Source: Gammaproteobacteria bacterium
GTDB taxonomy: Bacteria > Pseudomonadota > Gammaproteobacteria > Competibacterales > Competibacteraceae
Direction of reading: 5' to 3'
Length of the DNA stretch: 64,000 bases
Assembly (NCBI GenBank): GCA_024235135.1
Contig: JACKMZ010000008.1
Coordinates: 1-64,000 of the forward strand
Below are positions 34,165-43,623 of the stretch, one piece after another. The translations under genes and the position numbers were made by a program. The notes under the pieces were generated by a model. It searched no databases. It was not told the DNA's origin and saw only the letters and a program-made list of their open reading frames with translations. Numbering within the stretch: position 1 is the first letter of the stretch; each line of letters opens with the position of its first letter.

Positions 34165-36045
34165 GTGAGTGCAGCTTCCGATATTCTGGCCCGCGCCACT
34201 GCTCAACTTGGCGCTGAAGTGACCCGTCCCTTTCCCAATTCCCGCAAGATTCATGTACAGGGCAGTCGCCCCGACATCCAGGTGCCGATGCGGGAGATTC
34301 AGCAGACCGCCACCCCGACGCGCCAGGGCCCTGAAGCGAATCCCCCCATCACGGTTTACGATACTTCCGGCCCGTATACCGATCCGCGGGAATCCATCGA
34401 TTTATTACGAGGATTGCCGGCCTTGCGTAGCCGCTGGATCGCGGAACGAGGGGATACCGAGCAATTGCCCGATCTCAGTTCCGAATACGGCCGCGGCCGA
34501 GCGGTCGATCCTACCCTGGCGCATCTGCGTCTGGTCAAGACCCGCATTCCGCGACGGGCCAAAACCGGCGCCAACGTCACGCAAATGCATTATGCCCGGC
34601 GCGGGATCATCACCCCCGAGATGGAATACATCGCCTTGCGCGAGAATATGCGACTGGACGCCTGCCGGGATCAGGCGCTTCGCCGCCGCCATCCTGGCAT
34701 GAATTTCGGCACGGCCTTGCCCGAACGCGTGACCCCGGAATTCGTACGCGACGAAGTGGCGCGCGGACGGGCCATCATCCCGGCCAACATCAATCACCCG
34801 GAATCGGAACCGATGATCATCGGCCGTAATTTCCTGGTGAAAATCAACTGCAATCTGGGCAATTCCGCGCTCGGTTCCAGCATCACCGAGGAAGTGGAGA
34901 AAATGGTCTGGGGCATCCGTTGGGGCGCCGACACGGTCATGGATTTATCCACGGGTAAAAACATCCACGAGACGCGTGAATGGATCGTGCGCAATGCCCC
35001 CGTGCCCATTGGCACCGTGCCCATTTACCAGGCGCTGGAGAAGGTGGACGGCAAAGCTGAGGAACTGGACTGGCCGTTGTTCCGAGACACCTTGATCGAG
35101 CAGGCCGAACAGGGCGTGGATTATTTCACCATCCACGCCGGCGTTCGCCTGCCCTATATTCCGCTCACCGCCGATCGGGTTACCGGGATCGTATCGCGCG
35201 GCGGTTCCATCTTGGCCAAATGGTGCCTGGCTCATCATCAGGAGAATTTCCTCTATACCCATTTCGAGGAAATCTGCGAAATCATGAAAGCCTACGACGT
35301 CTCCTTCTCGCTCGGCGATGGGCTGCGCCCCGGTTCCCTGGCCGACGCCAACGATGCCGCGCAGTTCGCCGAACTGGAAACGCTGGGTGAGTTGACCCAG
35401 ATCGCCTGGCAGCACGATGTGCAGGTCATGATCGAAGGACCCGGTCATGTGCCGATGCAACTCATCAAGGAGAACATGGACAAGGAACTGCGCGATTGCT
35501 TCGAAGCCCCGTTCTACACACTGGGACCGTTGACCACCGATATCGCGCCCGGTTACGACCACATCACTTCGGCCATCGGCGCGGCGCAGATCGGTTGGTA
35601 TGGAACGGCCATGCTGTGTTACGTGACGCCCAAGGAGCATTTGGGGCTGCCGGACAAGAACGATGTCCGTGACGGCATCATCGCGTATAAGATCGCGGCC
35701 CACGCGGCCGATTTGGCCAAGGGCCATCCCGCCGCGCAACTGCGCGACAACGCCGTCAGCAAGGCCCGTTTCGAGTTCCGTTGGGAAGATCAATTCAATC
35801 TGGGGCTGGACCCGGACAAGGCGCGGGAATTCCACGATGCCACCCTGCCCAAGGAATCGGCCAAGATCGCCCATTTCTGCTCCATGTGCGGACCGCACTT
35901 CTGCTCCATGAAAATCACCCAGGAAGTCCGCGAGCATGCGCAAGCCCAGGCCGAGGCCAAGGACGATACGGCGGTGGCGCAAGGCTTGAAGGAAAAGGCC
36001 GAGGAATTCAAACGCAGCGGATCGGAGATCTACCACAAGGCTTGA
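34165..36045 (+). CDS. thiC: Phosphomethylpyrimidine synthase
   Basis: Radical-SAM enzyme that converts AIR to HMP-P in thiamine synthesis. About 626 aa. The C-terminal CSMCGPHFCSM (CX2CX4C) binds the [4Fe-4S] cluster. Other family blocks are RPFPNSRKIHVQGSR, KTGANVTQMHYARRGIITPEMEYIA, GNSALGSSITEEVEKM, DTVMDLSTGKNIHETREWI, EGPGHVPMQLI and GPLTTDIAPGYDHITSAIGAAQIGW. GTG at 34165 is favoured since AGGA precedes it by 8 nt and it gives the usual N-terminus; ATG at 34150 is possible. Controlled by the riboswitch upstream; a strong GC hairpin follows. Confidence 0.97.
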   Translation: MSAASDILARATAQLGAEVTRPFPNSRKIHVQGSRPDIQVPMREIQQTATPTRQGPEANPPITVYDTSGPYTDPRESIDLLRGLPALRSRWIAERGDTEQLPDLSSEYGRGRAVDPTLAHLRLVKTRIPRRAKTGANVTQMHYARRGIITPEMEYIALRENMRLDACRDQALRRRHPGMNFGTALPERVTPEFVRDEVARGRAIIPANINHPESEPMIIGRNFLVKINCNLGNSALGSSITEEVEKMVWGIRWGADTVMDLSTGKNIHETREWIVRNAPVPIGTVPIYQALEKVDGKAEELDWPLFRDTLIEQAEQGVDYFTIHAGVRLPYIPLTADRVTGIVSRGGSILAKWCLAHHQENFLYTHFEEICEIMKAYDVSFSLGDGLRPGSLADANDAAQFAELETLGELTQIAWQHDVQVMIEGPGHVPMQLIKENMDKELRDCFEAPFYTLGPLTTDIAPGYDHITSAIGAAQIGWYGTAMLCYVTPKEHLGLPDKNDVRDGIIAYKIAAHAADLAKGHPAAQLRDNAVSKARFEFRWEDQFNLGLDPDKAREFHDATLPKESAKIAHFCSMCGPHFCSMKITQEVREHAQAQAEAKDDTAVAQGLKEKAEEFKRSGSEIYHKA

Positions 36046-36067
36046 TTCGGCTGGGTGGGAAAGCTTG

Positions 36068-36100
36068 GCCCGCCCCCTGTCGGCAAGGCGGGGGGCGGGC
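36068..36100 (+). terminator. GC-rich hairpin after thiC
   Basis: GCCCGCCCCC (36068-36077) pairs perfectly with GGGGGCGGGC (36091-36100), with a 13-nt loop. It lies 22 bp past the thiC stop. No U-tract. It overlaps the over-long 5' extension of the next frame, which supports the later start given for that gene. Confidence 0.5.
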
Positions 36101-36211
36101 AGGATCGGAACGGTAGCCCGTGTGGGCGGGGGTGTCGGCGGACCCTACTGGTTGTTTCTGGATCGAACGGGTATCTTGTCGGGCATCGCCGCCAGATTCT
36201 CCCTCATCCGC

Positions 36212-37858
36212 ATGAATGCGCCCGATACGCCGCACTCACCATATTCCGAACCGCACGAACAGTCACCGGCATCCCCGTGGATGACGCGCCTGAATCTGCG
36301 TGATCGGCTCGCTCTGGCGTGTCTGCTCCATTCCACCAGACCGCGTCTGCTGTTCGTCAGTCTAGCGATTGGTGGAGGCACCGAAAAGCACGTACAGGAT
36401 CTGACTCATCTGCTGGCGGACCGTTGTGAGGTGCTGATTCTTCGCCCCGGCGGCGAGGGACGGGTGTTGCTGGAGTGGTCACGAGGCGTCGAAGTGTTAC
36501 GGATAGGCTTCACGCTGCCGGATGAATGGGAGGCCCTGTGCCAGGGGTTGCAAGGGCTGGAGATTGCCCGCGTTCATTTCCATCATCTGCTCGGACATTT
36601 TCAATGCATCGCCCGGTTGCCGGATCGACTGGGCGTTCCTTACGATTTCACCCTGCACGATTATTTTCCGATCTGTCCGCAATTCAATCTGACGCGGGTG
36701 GACGGACGTTATTGTGGCCAGCCGGATCGCCACGGCTGTCAAGCCTGTCTGTCGGAACGCCCCGCGCCCTGGGCCATGGATATTACCGCCTGGCGGGAAT
36801 TCTTCGGACGGTTGCTGCAAGGGGCCGAACGGGTCATCGGTCCTTCCTGGGATGTCATTGAGCGCACGCGGGGGTATCTGCCGCAGGCGCGTTATATTCA
36901 TCTGCCCCATCCCGAGTGGCGGGAGATCAAGGTGCTCGTCCTGGGGCGTCTGAGTCTGGCCAAGGGTGGGAAACAGTTGGAATCCTGTGCGCGGGATGCC
37001 GCCGCCAGACAGTTGCCCCTGGTGTTTCGCGTGTTGGGCAGCGCCGCTTATCGGGAAACGGATTTAAGCGAGCGAGATCTGCCTTGGTCTTTCAGCGGCG
37101 TTTACGAAGATCGGCAACTGGCCCGCCTCATCGCCGCCGAACAGGCCGACCTGATTTATTTTCCGGCGCAATGGCCGGAAACCTACTCTTACACGCTGAG
37201 CGCCGCGCTGCGATCGGGGTTGTCGATCGTAGCTCCCCGGTTCGGCGCTTTCGAAGAACGATTGGCCGGGTATCCGCGAGCCGGGTTCGTCGCCTGGGAT
37301 GCCGCGCCCGCCGTGGTCAACGATTTGTTGCTCGCTGTGGCTGGGCAAATTCCGGAGCCGACCGACGGGACCGAAGACCACTCGCTCTTGAGTCCCCACG
37401 CCTATCTTGATCGGTATACCGCCGGTATCGAAATGGTCCCGCCGAAGCTGCGAGCCGTTACGTCCGAACGGCTGGACGAATGGCTGCAAATCGGGCGAAG
37501 CGCGTCCAACCGAGCGGCCGATGACGGCAACCCGTCGGATCGGGCGGCTTGGCTTGTCCCGGTGGAAGCGAGGCTGAACGATGCGTCGCCCGAGGCCGAA
37601 CCCCTGATGCGTTCGGTAATCGCGGCGTGGCAGGCGGAACGGGATACGGAACACGCCGCTTTGTGCGAGCGACTGTCCCATCGTGATCGGCAAGTGCGGG
37701 ATCAAACCACGCTGATCGAGGCGTTGCGGGTGGAACTCAGCGAACGGGACAAAACCATCCGGGCACTTTATGATTCCACTTCCTGGCGCATGACCCGGCC
37801 CTGGCGTTGGATGGGATGGACGCTGCGCCGCTTGAAAGCTCGTCTCGATCGTTTCTGA
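36212..37858 (+). CDS. Glycosyltransferase (GT4-like), C-terminal coiled region
   Basis: About 548 aa from ATG 36212; an open extension upstream runs through the thiC terminator and is discarded. The GT-B fold shows as PRLLFVSLAIGGGTEKHVQDL at the N-terminus, a Cys-bearing central part (CPQFNLTRVDGRYCG, HGCQACL; perhaps a metal site) and the C-terminal Rossmann half LVLGRLSLAKGGKQLESCARDAA, ADLIYFPAQWPETYSYTLSAALRSGLSIVAPRFGAFEERL, where ETYSYTLSAAL stands for the usual E-x7-E motif. The last 130 residues are polar and helical, ending in YDSTSWRMTRPWRWMGW, a tail common in polysaccharide glycosyltransferases. It heads a glycosyltransferase run to 42334. Confidence 0.85.
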   Translation: MNAPDTPHSPYSEPHEQSPASPWMTRLNLRDRLALACLLHSTRPRLLFVSLAIGGGTEKHVQDLTHLLADRCEVLILRPGGEGRVLLEWSRGVEVLRIGFTLPDEWEALCQGLQGLEIARVHFHHLLGHFQCIARLPDRLGVPYDFTLHDYFPICPQFNLTRVDGRYCGQPDRHGCQACLSERPAPWAMDITAWREFFGRLLQGAERVIGPSWDVIERTRGYLPQARYIHLPHPEWREIKVLVLGRLSLAKGGKQLESCARDAAARQLPLVFRVLGSAAYRETDLSERDLPWSFSGVYEDRQLARLIAAEQADLIYFPAQWPETYSYTLSAALRSGLSIVAPRFGAFEERLAGYPRAGFVAWDAAPAVVNDLLLAVAGQIPEPTDGTEDHSLLSPHAYLDRYTAGIEMVPPKLRAVTSERLDEWLQIGRSASNRAADDGNPSDRAAWLVPVEARLNDASPEAEPLMRSVIAAWQAERDTEHAALCERLSHRDRQVRDQTTLIEALRVELSERDKTIRALYDSTSWRMTRPWRWMGWTLRRLKARLDRF

Positions 37859-37900
37859 ACAGTCTTTAAACCAACCCCATGAGAATTTTTAGGTGATGGT

Positions 37901-40900
37901 ATGGCGTCGCCGTTGATTTCCGTTGTGATTCCCGCCTACAACCACGCCCGCTACATTGGCGAGGCGCTGGATTCCGTCCTGCGGCAAGGGGGCGTCAATC
38001 TCGAAGTCGTGGTGGTGGATGACGGTTCGACGGACGGCACCTGGGAATATCTGGCCAGTTGCCGCGATCCTCGCCTGCGTGTCCTGCGCCAGGACAACCG
38101 GGGAGCGCACTACACCATCAACCGTTGCCTGTCCCTGGCCCAAGGGGAATATCTTGCCATACTCAATTCGGACGACCGTTTCCACCCGCAGCGTTTGTCC
38201 CGGCTTCTGGCGGCCAGTCAGGAACACGGCTTCGGTCTGGTCGTCAGCGATATTCGCCTCATCGATCAGCAGGGCGAACTTATCACCGATCCCGGTCACT
38301 GGTGGGTGAACTGGTATGCGGAACTGAAGGACCATTACCGTCGCGAAGGCGATGCCGCGCGGGCCTTGCTGGGCGGCAATTTCGCCATCACGACCTCCAA
38401 TTTCTTCATGCATCGTGCGTTGTATCAAACGTTGGGAGCGTTTCGCCCCTTCCGTTACGTGCTGGATTACGAATACGCCTTGCGCGCCGCCTGTCTGCCC
38501 GGAAACCGCTTGGGTTTTTTGCTCGACGAGCCCTTGCTCGATTACCGACTGCACGGCGCCAATACGATTCTGGAGCATCCCCTCAAAGCGAATCTGGAAA
38601 CCGATTTTCTCCTGCGGCGCTATGTCCCGAAAATTCTCGGCCAGGAGACCGCACCCCCCCTGCGCCATGTCAGTCATATCAAGCGCCTGATTCTGAAGCT
38701 GGATCGGGAACGCCACCGCCGAGCCCATGCCGAGCAATTGCAACAGGCGCTGCGCTCGGCCGAGGCATTGGACGGCGTCAACCAGCAACTGTCCGCGGCG
38801 AATGCCTCGTTGCATGAGGCCAACCAGGCGCTGCACGGGGCCAATGAGCGACTGAATCAGGACAACGGCACACTCAATGAAGTCAATCGCACCTTGGACG
38901 CGGCGAATCGTTCGCTGGATGCCGAACGGTTGCGTTTAGGGGATTTGCTGACCCGCGGTTATCGGGATTTGGCGGATACCCAGGCCGCTCTGACCCGGCT
39001 GGAACAATCCCCGAGTTTCCGTTTGGGGAAAGCCTTGCTGACGCCGGCGCGGATACTCAAGCGGTTTCTGTCGCGCCCAGCGGTGGGTGGGGTGCGCCTG
39101 AAAGCGCTCGATACCGATGCCTTGCGGGTGCGCCTGGCCCAAGTGCTGTCAACCGTGGACGTCGTGTCCTTCGATATTTTCGATACCTTGCTGGAACGGG
39201 CTATCGAACCGCCCGAGCACCTCCATCTGGTCACCTGCCGCACCCTAGCCCGCCATCTGGAGGTGCACTACGGCATTGGCAAAAGCCTGGAGGAACTGCT
39301 GGCCTGCCGCGCCGATGTCGAGGCTCGTCTACGCCGCGAACGGCAGTTGCGGGACGGCGATCATGAGTGCAAGTTTTCGGACATGGCGGCGGAAATGGCC
39401 CGTGTTCTGCGCGGCGCGGCGGATGCCGAACTGACGGCTTGGATTATTGCCGAAGAACTGCGCGCCGAAGGGGAAGTGTTGTACGTCAAACCCGGTATGG
39501 AGGCGATTCTGGCGTGGCTCAACGGTATGGGTAAACGGGTCATCGCCATCTCGGATATGTACCTGGACGAGGAGCATTTACAATCGCTGTTCGAGCGTAA
39601 GGGCTTGCAGGGCCATGTGGACCGCGTGTACGTGTCCTCGGAAAGCGGGTTGGGCAAGTATTCGGGACGCCTATTCCGACACGTGCTGGAAGCCGAGCGC
39701 ATCCAGGCCCGGCAAATGCTGCACGTGGGAGACAATCGTCATTCCGACAGCGCGGCGCCGTCCACGCTGGGCATTCCCTCGCTGTGGCTGGACGACAAAC
39801 GTAACAACCGCCGTCGCCTGATTCTCAGAGGTCATGCCTGGCTGGCCACCCGCAATCCGTATTGGAAAGGTCGCCACCTGCTGCAGATCATCGACCCGCC
39901 CGCGCCCCGCAACTTTCATTACGATCTCGGTTTTTCCTATTTGGGGCCGATTTACTGCACGTTCATCCTGGGCGTGATTGAGAAAGTCCGGGAACACGGC
40001 CTACCCCGGCTGTTTTTCCTGGCGCGGGAAGGCGAACTGTTCCATCGCCTGTTTCGCCAATTGCAGGGACATTGGTTGGAACCGGAGGAACGCCCGGCGT
40101 TGACCTATCTTTACGTGTCCCGTAAATCGACGGCCCCAGCGGCCATGTACAAGGGGTTGTCCCACGAGACCACCCTGGCGCCGTTGCACAATCCCAATCA
40201 GCGTGGTCTGACGTCGGTTTGCCGGACCTTCGATCTGCCGGTCGAGGCTTTCACCGAAGTTGCCCAGCGACACGGCTACGGTATAGACCAGCGTATCGAC
40301 GACTGGCGCTCCGAACGGTATCGGGACCTGATCGCCGATCCCGAGTTTCAGGCCATCGTGCAACGCTGCGCGAGGGAGCAGCGCGACCTATTGCATGCCT
40401 ATCTGAGACAACAGGGCTTTTTCGATCATCCCCGGGTGGGTCTGGTCGACATTGGTTGGAATGGCTCGTCGCAGCGTTATTTTCAGGACGCTTTCGGCGA
40501 CGAAGGCGATTATCCGAAAGTATTCGGGTTGTATATGGGCTGGGTGCAGGGTATCCAGCACCGTCTGGACCCCGCCAAGAACATCACCGAGGGTCTGCTC
40601 TACGACGTGCGGCGGGGCAACGGGCTGGAGGATGGCGTGACGCGTTTCGAGGAACTGTTCGAGGAAGGCGCGCGCGCGCTGCATGCCACCACGCTGCGCT
40701 ATCGCCGCGAAATCGATGGGTGGATTGTCCCGGTGCTCAAGGACGATACGGCCCCCGACCGGCAGGCCGAACTGGCCATGAATCCGCTGATCGCCGAGAT
40801 TCAGGCCGGCGTGCTGGATTTCTGCCAGCGGTTCGGTCGGGCGGTGCATTTGACCGGATACACCTTCGCGGAATTGCGTCCCTTCATGATGACGCTGGCC

Positions 40901-41155
40901 GAGCGCGTGATTACCTATCCCACCCGACAGGAGGCGCAACAACTGATGCAGGTGACCCATTCCGAGGATTTCGGTTTTGACGCCACCATGCGGTTGCAGC
41001 AGGATCATCTGACGCTCAAGGACGTTCTCCATCCTCGCCGGTTTACGAACCGTTTGCGGCGCTCCAACTGGATATACGGCACCGGCCGGATGCTGGGCAT
41101 TCCCGGCCTGAACATGCTGTTACGTTATCTGGACGTGACGCGGACACGCCCATGA
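37901..41155 (+). CDS. GT2 glycosyltransferase - coiled coil - HAD hydrolase fusion
   Basis: 1084 aa in three parts. Residues 1-260: GT2 domain with ISVVIPAYNHARYIGEALDSVL, VVVDDGSTDGTWEYL and the DXD-like ILNSDDRF. Residues about 265-360: Asn/Ala/Leu coiled coil of short repeats (LSAANASLHEANQALHGANE type). Residues about 415-640: HAD fold with motif I FDIFDTLLE (Asp425, Asp428), AISDMYLDEEHL and VGDNRHSDSAAP. The C-terminal 440 residues (FFLAREGELFHRLFR, GLVDIGWNGSSQ) accompany this HAD type in surface-polysaccharide loci. It probably builds or modifies a surface glycan; the phosphatase or phosphotransferase role of the HAD part is inferred. Confidence 0.85.
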   Translation: MASPLISVVIPAYNHARYIGEALDSVLRQGGVNLEVVVVDDGSTDGTWEYLASCRDPRLRVLRQDNRGAHYTINRCLSLAQGEYLAILNSDDRFHPQRLSRLLAASQEHGFGLVVSDIRLIDQQGELITDPGHWWVNWYAELKDHYRREGDAARALLGGNFAITTSNFFMHRALYQTLGAFRPFRYVLDYEYALRAACLPGNRLGFLLDEPLLDYRLHGANTILEHPLKANLETDFLLRRYVPKILGQETAPPLRHVSHIKRLILKLDRERHRRAHAEQLQQALRSAEALDGVNQQLSAANASLHEANQALHGANERLNQDNGTLNEVNRTLDAANRSLDAERLRLGDLLTRGYRDLADTQAALTRLEQSPSFRLGKALLTPARILKRFLSRPAVGGVRLKALDTDALRVRLAQVLSTVDVVSFDIFDTLLERAIEPPEHLHLVTCRTLARHLEVHYGIGKSLEELLACRADVEARLRRERQLRDGDHECKFSDMAAEMARVLRGAADAELTAWIIAEELRAEGEVLYVKPGMEAILAWLNGMGKRVIAISDMYLDEEHLQSLFERKGLQGHVDRVYVSSESGLGKYSGRLFRHVLEAERIQARQMLHVGDNRHSDSAAPSTLGIPSLWLDDKRNNRRRLILRGHAWLATRNPYWKGRHLLQIIDPPAPRNFHYDLGFSYLGPIYCTFILGVIEKVREHGLPRLFFLAREGELFHRLFRQLQGHWLEPEERPALTYLYVSRKSTAPAAMYKGLSHETTLAPLHNPNQRGLTSVCRTFDLPVEAFTEVAQRHGYGIDQRIDDWRSERYRDLIADPEFQAIVQRCAREQRDLLHAYLRQQGFFDHPRVGLVDIGWNGSSQRYFQDAFGDEGDYPKVFGLYMGWVQGIQHRLDPAKNITEGLLYDVRRGNGLEDGVTRFEELFEEGARALHATTLRYRREIDGWIVPVLKDDTAPDRQAELAMNPLIAEIQAGVLDFCQRFGRAVHLTGYTFAELRPFMMTLAERVITYPTRQEAQQLMQVTHSEDFGFDATMRLQQDHLTLKDVLHPRRFTNRLRRSNWIYGTGRMLGIPGLNMLLRYLDVTRTRP

Positions 41156-41379
41156 AGCAACGTTATTTCGATCAACGGGGCGATCTGACGCGCTGCCCGT
41201 CCGGCCAGCATCTGCGGATATGGGCTGTGTGGCGTTTGAGCCACACGCGTCGGGCGCAACCACTGGGGCCGCGCCCACGCTGGAGTGAACTGGCGATCTG
41301 CTGGCTGTTTCACCGGGCTACCGGCGTCATGCTGTGGCTGATGGAAATCCGTCGCCGTTTGCGACGTTGGCTGGGGTAA
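41152..41379 (+). CDS. Small basic hypothetical protein in glycosyltransferase operon
   Basis: 75 aa. Its ATG overlaps the previous stop (ATGA), which suggests translational coupling. Very basic and Trp-rich (YFDQRGDLTRCPSGQHLRIW, HRATGVMLWLMEIRRRLRRWLG). No family recognised. It could be a membrane-peripheral helper or a chance frame, but the exact overlap and the 16-bp spacing to the next gene favour a real gene. Confidence 0.5.
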   Translation: MKQRYFDQRGDLTRCPSGQHLRIWAVWRLSHTRRAQPLGPRPRWSELAICWLFHRATGVMLWLMEIRRRLRRWLG

Positions 41380-41395
41380 GCGTCTCCCGCCCGTC

Positions 41396-42334
41396 ATGAG
41401 CGAACTTGGCGAACCCCGCGTCATGGCGGTCGTCGTGAGCTGGAATCCCGATCCAGCCCTGCTGACGCGGCAGTTCGCGGCGCTGGGTCCTCAGATCGCG
41501 AAGCTGATCGTGGTGGACAATGCGTCTTCGCCCGCCGTGCAATCCATCATTGCCGCCGCGGTGGCGGATTGCGGCGGGGAATACCATCCCCAGGAAGAAA
41601 ATACCGGGCTCGCCGCGGCGCAGGTCCATGGCATCGGCCGGGCGCTGATCCTGGGAGCCAGTCATGTCTTGCTGCTGGATCAGGATAGTCTGCCGGCGGC
41701 GGATATGATCGCGCGCTTGTTGACCGCGCTGTCCGATCTGGCCGGGCGGGGTTTCCCGGTCGCGGCCGTGGGTCCCCGCTTGATCGCCGCTCGCGATGGC
41801 GGTTCTTCGCCGTGGGTCCGGTTTCATTGGTGGGGTGTGGAGAAGATCCCCGCGGGCGATGCCCTGACGCCCCCTTATACGGCGAGCGATTTCCTGATTG
41901 CTTCCGGCCTGCTGGCGCCGGCGAGCGTTTATGAAACGGTCGGTTTGCCAGAGGCCGGTTTATTCATCGACAACGTCGATATGGAATGGAGCTTTCGGGC
42001 GCGCGCACGCGGTTTTCGCCTGTACGGGGTGAACGCCGCCGTGCTGACCCACCGGCTCGGGGAACGAACGGCGTACCTCCCCGGTCTGCGGCGTTTGGGC
42101 GCTATCCATATTCATGGCCCGCTGCGTCAGTATTATCAGATCCGTAACCGGCTGCGCCTTTATTCGCGTCGTTACTGTCCCTGGGCCTGGAAACTGCAGG
42201 ACTTCCCACGGGCGTTGTTCAAACTGTTCTACTTCTCCTGTGTCGTGCCTCCACGTGGGCGCAATGCGCGAATGATGGCGCTGGCCGTGTGGGATGCGTT
42301 GCGCGGCGTCTCCGGGCGCTGTCCTTACGAATAA
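41396..42334 (+). CDS. GT2 rhamnosyltransferase-like protein
   Basis: 312 aa, WbbL/RfbN-like. N-terminal VMAVVVSWNPDPALLTRQFAAL, LIVVDNASSP, HVLLLDQDSLPAADM (the DQDS metal-binding motif of rhamnosyltransferases), TASDFLIASGLLAPASVYETVG and LFIDNVDMEWSFRARARGFRLYGV are typical. It would add a deoxyhexose to a lipid-linked or O-antigen acceptor at the inner face of the membrane. rfbB at 62458 makes a dTDP-sugar precursor and could feed it. Last gene of the cluster; it converges on lbtU. Confidence 0.9.
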   Translation: MSELGEPRVMAVVVSWNPDPALLTRQFAALGPQIAKLIVVDNASSPAVQSIIAAAVADCGGEYHPQEENTGLAAAQVHGIGRALILGASHVLLLDQDSLPAADMIARLLTALSDLAGRGFPVAAVGPRLIAARDGGSSPWVRFHWWGVEKIPAGDALTPPYTASDFLIASGLLAPASVYETVGLPEAGLFIDNVDMEWSFRARARGFRLYGVNAAVLTHRLGERTAYLPGLRRLGAIHIHGPLRQYYQIRNRLRLYSRRYCPWAWKLQDFPRALFKLFYFSCVVPPRGRNARMMALAVWDALRGVSGRCPYE

Positions 42335-42396
42335 AGTCCGTGGCCGACAACCCGGATTCGGGTCGCCTGGCCGGAGGTGCTCGGTGAACCGCGCGT

Positions 42397-43623
42397 TCAG
42401 AACTCCACGGCCAGTTGGGCCACGACCGAATCCGCGGACTTGCCGGTACCGCCATCGGACGCGTCGTAGTCTTCGTCATGAGCCCATTCGAAAGACAGGG
42501 ACGTGTTTTTGAAAATCTCCGTGGATAGGCCAATCAGAAAACGCTGTTTGGGCAGTTCCAGGGCCAGGGCTTCGTCCGTGCCCTGGTAGGCGAAAGCCAC
42601 CGTGGCGTCCTTGTCGAACATTCGGAAGGCATAGTCCGCTTCGAGATTCCAGGCCGATGGCTTGGCGCCGCCCTGCTTCCAGGGCACGGCCGTCGCCGAG
42701 AAATCTTCGGCTGCCGCCAGATATTCGCCGATCAGCGAGAACGACCCGAAGTGACCCACCACGTTCAAGGTCCAGCCCCCGGTGAAATCCGTGTCGTTAT
42801 CGCCCTGGTTGTCGTTGATCACATCCTGCAGACTGTCCGAGTCGCCAAGATCGCTCAAATAGCCGATACCGGCCGCCACGTCGCCGTTTTCCAGGGCGTG
42901 TGTGTAGTTGAGGTTGACGCCCCAACTGCTGATCCGATTCTTGCCGTCCTTTTCGTTATCACCGTTGAATACGTAGACGCTGCCGATCAGGCCATTTCTG
43001 TCGAATCCGAGTTGTAAGGCCGTTTCCCGCGTCTCGCCGATTTCCAACGTCAAGGGGTCGGAAATTAGCGCGGTTTCATAGGCGCCGAAAGGCACGTAGA
43101 TTTGCCCCGCGGTCACAAACACGGGGGTGACGTCCGCGTTGGCGAGGGTGGCATAGGCGACATCCACTTCCAGGTCGGTATCGTCCTCCTCGTAAAGCAA
43201 GCTGGCGCCGACGTTCACCCAATCGGTCACTTGTGATTCCACGCCCAGTTCGAAAGTGGAAAGCACTACATCGGATTCACTGTCGCCGACATAAGGAGAG
43301 GTGTAATACGCCTCGACCTCGACCACGCCGCCGACCTTGATCTTTTCGTACCAGGCGCCTTCCTTGTCCTCGGCCGTGAGTTTTTCTCCGAGATCTTCCT
43401 CAAGTTTTTCCACCCGTTGTGGAGCGCCTTCCGTGCGTAGCGTCTCCTGTTCAGCCAGGGTGTCGGCTTGTTGTCGGATGGTGGTTTCCTGTGCTTCGAT
43501 TTTTCGTTGCATCGCCGCCATCTCCGCTTCCATGCGAGACAGCCGTTCATCGACGGAGTCCGCCAAAACCCAACCGGGACTACTGAGGGCGAGACTAGCC
43601 AGCGCCAATTGCTTGTATTTCAT
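42397..43623 (-). CDS. lbtU: LbtU-family siderophore porin
   Basis: 408 aa outer-membrane protein. It has a signal peptide (KYKQLALASLALSSPGWVLA), a short coiled coil (VDERLSRMEAEMAAMQRKIE, to about residue 80) and then a beta-barrel of amphipathic strands ending in VAQLAVEF with a terminal Phe. This is the layout of Legionella LbtU, a TonB-independent receptor for ferric legiobactin. A Fur-box-like sequence about 300 bp upstream supports iron control. Uptake of a siderophore is inferred from the family; related phosphate-selective or general porins are an alternative. Confidence 0.8.
   Translation of the reverse strand: MKYKQLALASLALSSPGWVLADSVDERLSRMEAEMAAMQRKIEAQETTIRQQADTLAEQETLRTEGAPQRVEKLEEDLGEKLTAEDKEGAWYEKIKVGGVVEVEAYYTSPYVGDSESDVVLSTFELGVESQVTDWVNVGASLLYEEDDTDLEVDVAYATLANADVTPVFVTAGQIYVPFGAYETALISDPLTLEIGETRETALQLGFDRNGLIGSVYVFNGDNEKDGKNRISSWGVNLNYTHALENGDVAAGIGYLSDLGDSDSLQDVINDNQGDNDTDFTGGWTLNVVGHFGSFSLIGEYLAAAEDFSATAVPWKQGGAKPSAWNLEADYAFRMFDKDATVAFAYQGTDEALALELPKQRFLIGLSTEIFKNTSLSFEWAHDEDYDASDGGTGKSADSVVAQLAVEF

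Noticed and set aside
34945..36036. 363-codon open frame opposite thiC
   Set aside because: An antisense shadow of a certain gene; no homology and no ribosome site.
36065..36211. 5' extension of the GT4-like gene to TTG 36065
   Set aside because: It would translate the thiC terminator hairpin; ATG 36212 gives the family-like start.
37889..38836. 315-codon open frame opposite the GT2-HAD gene
   Set aside because: Shadow frame; the opposite strand has clear GT2 motifs.
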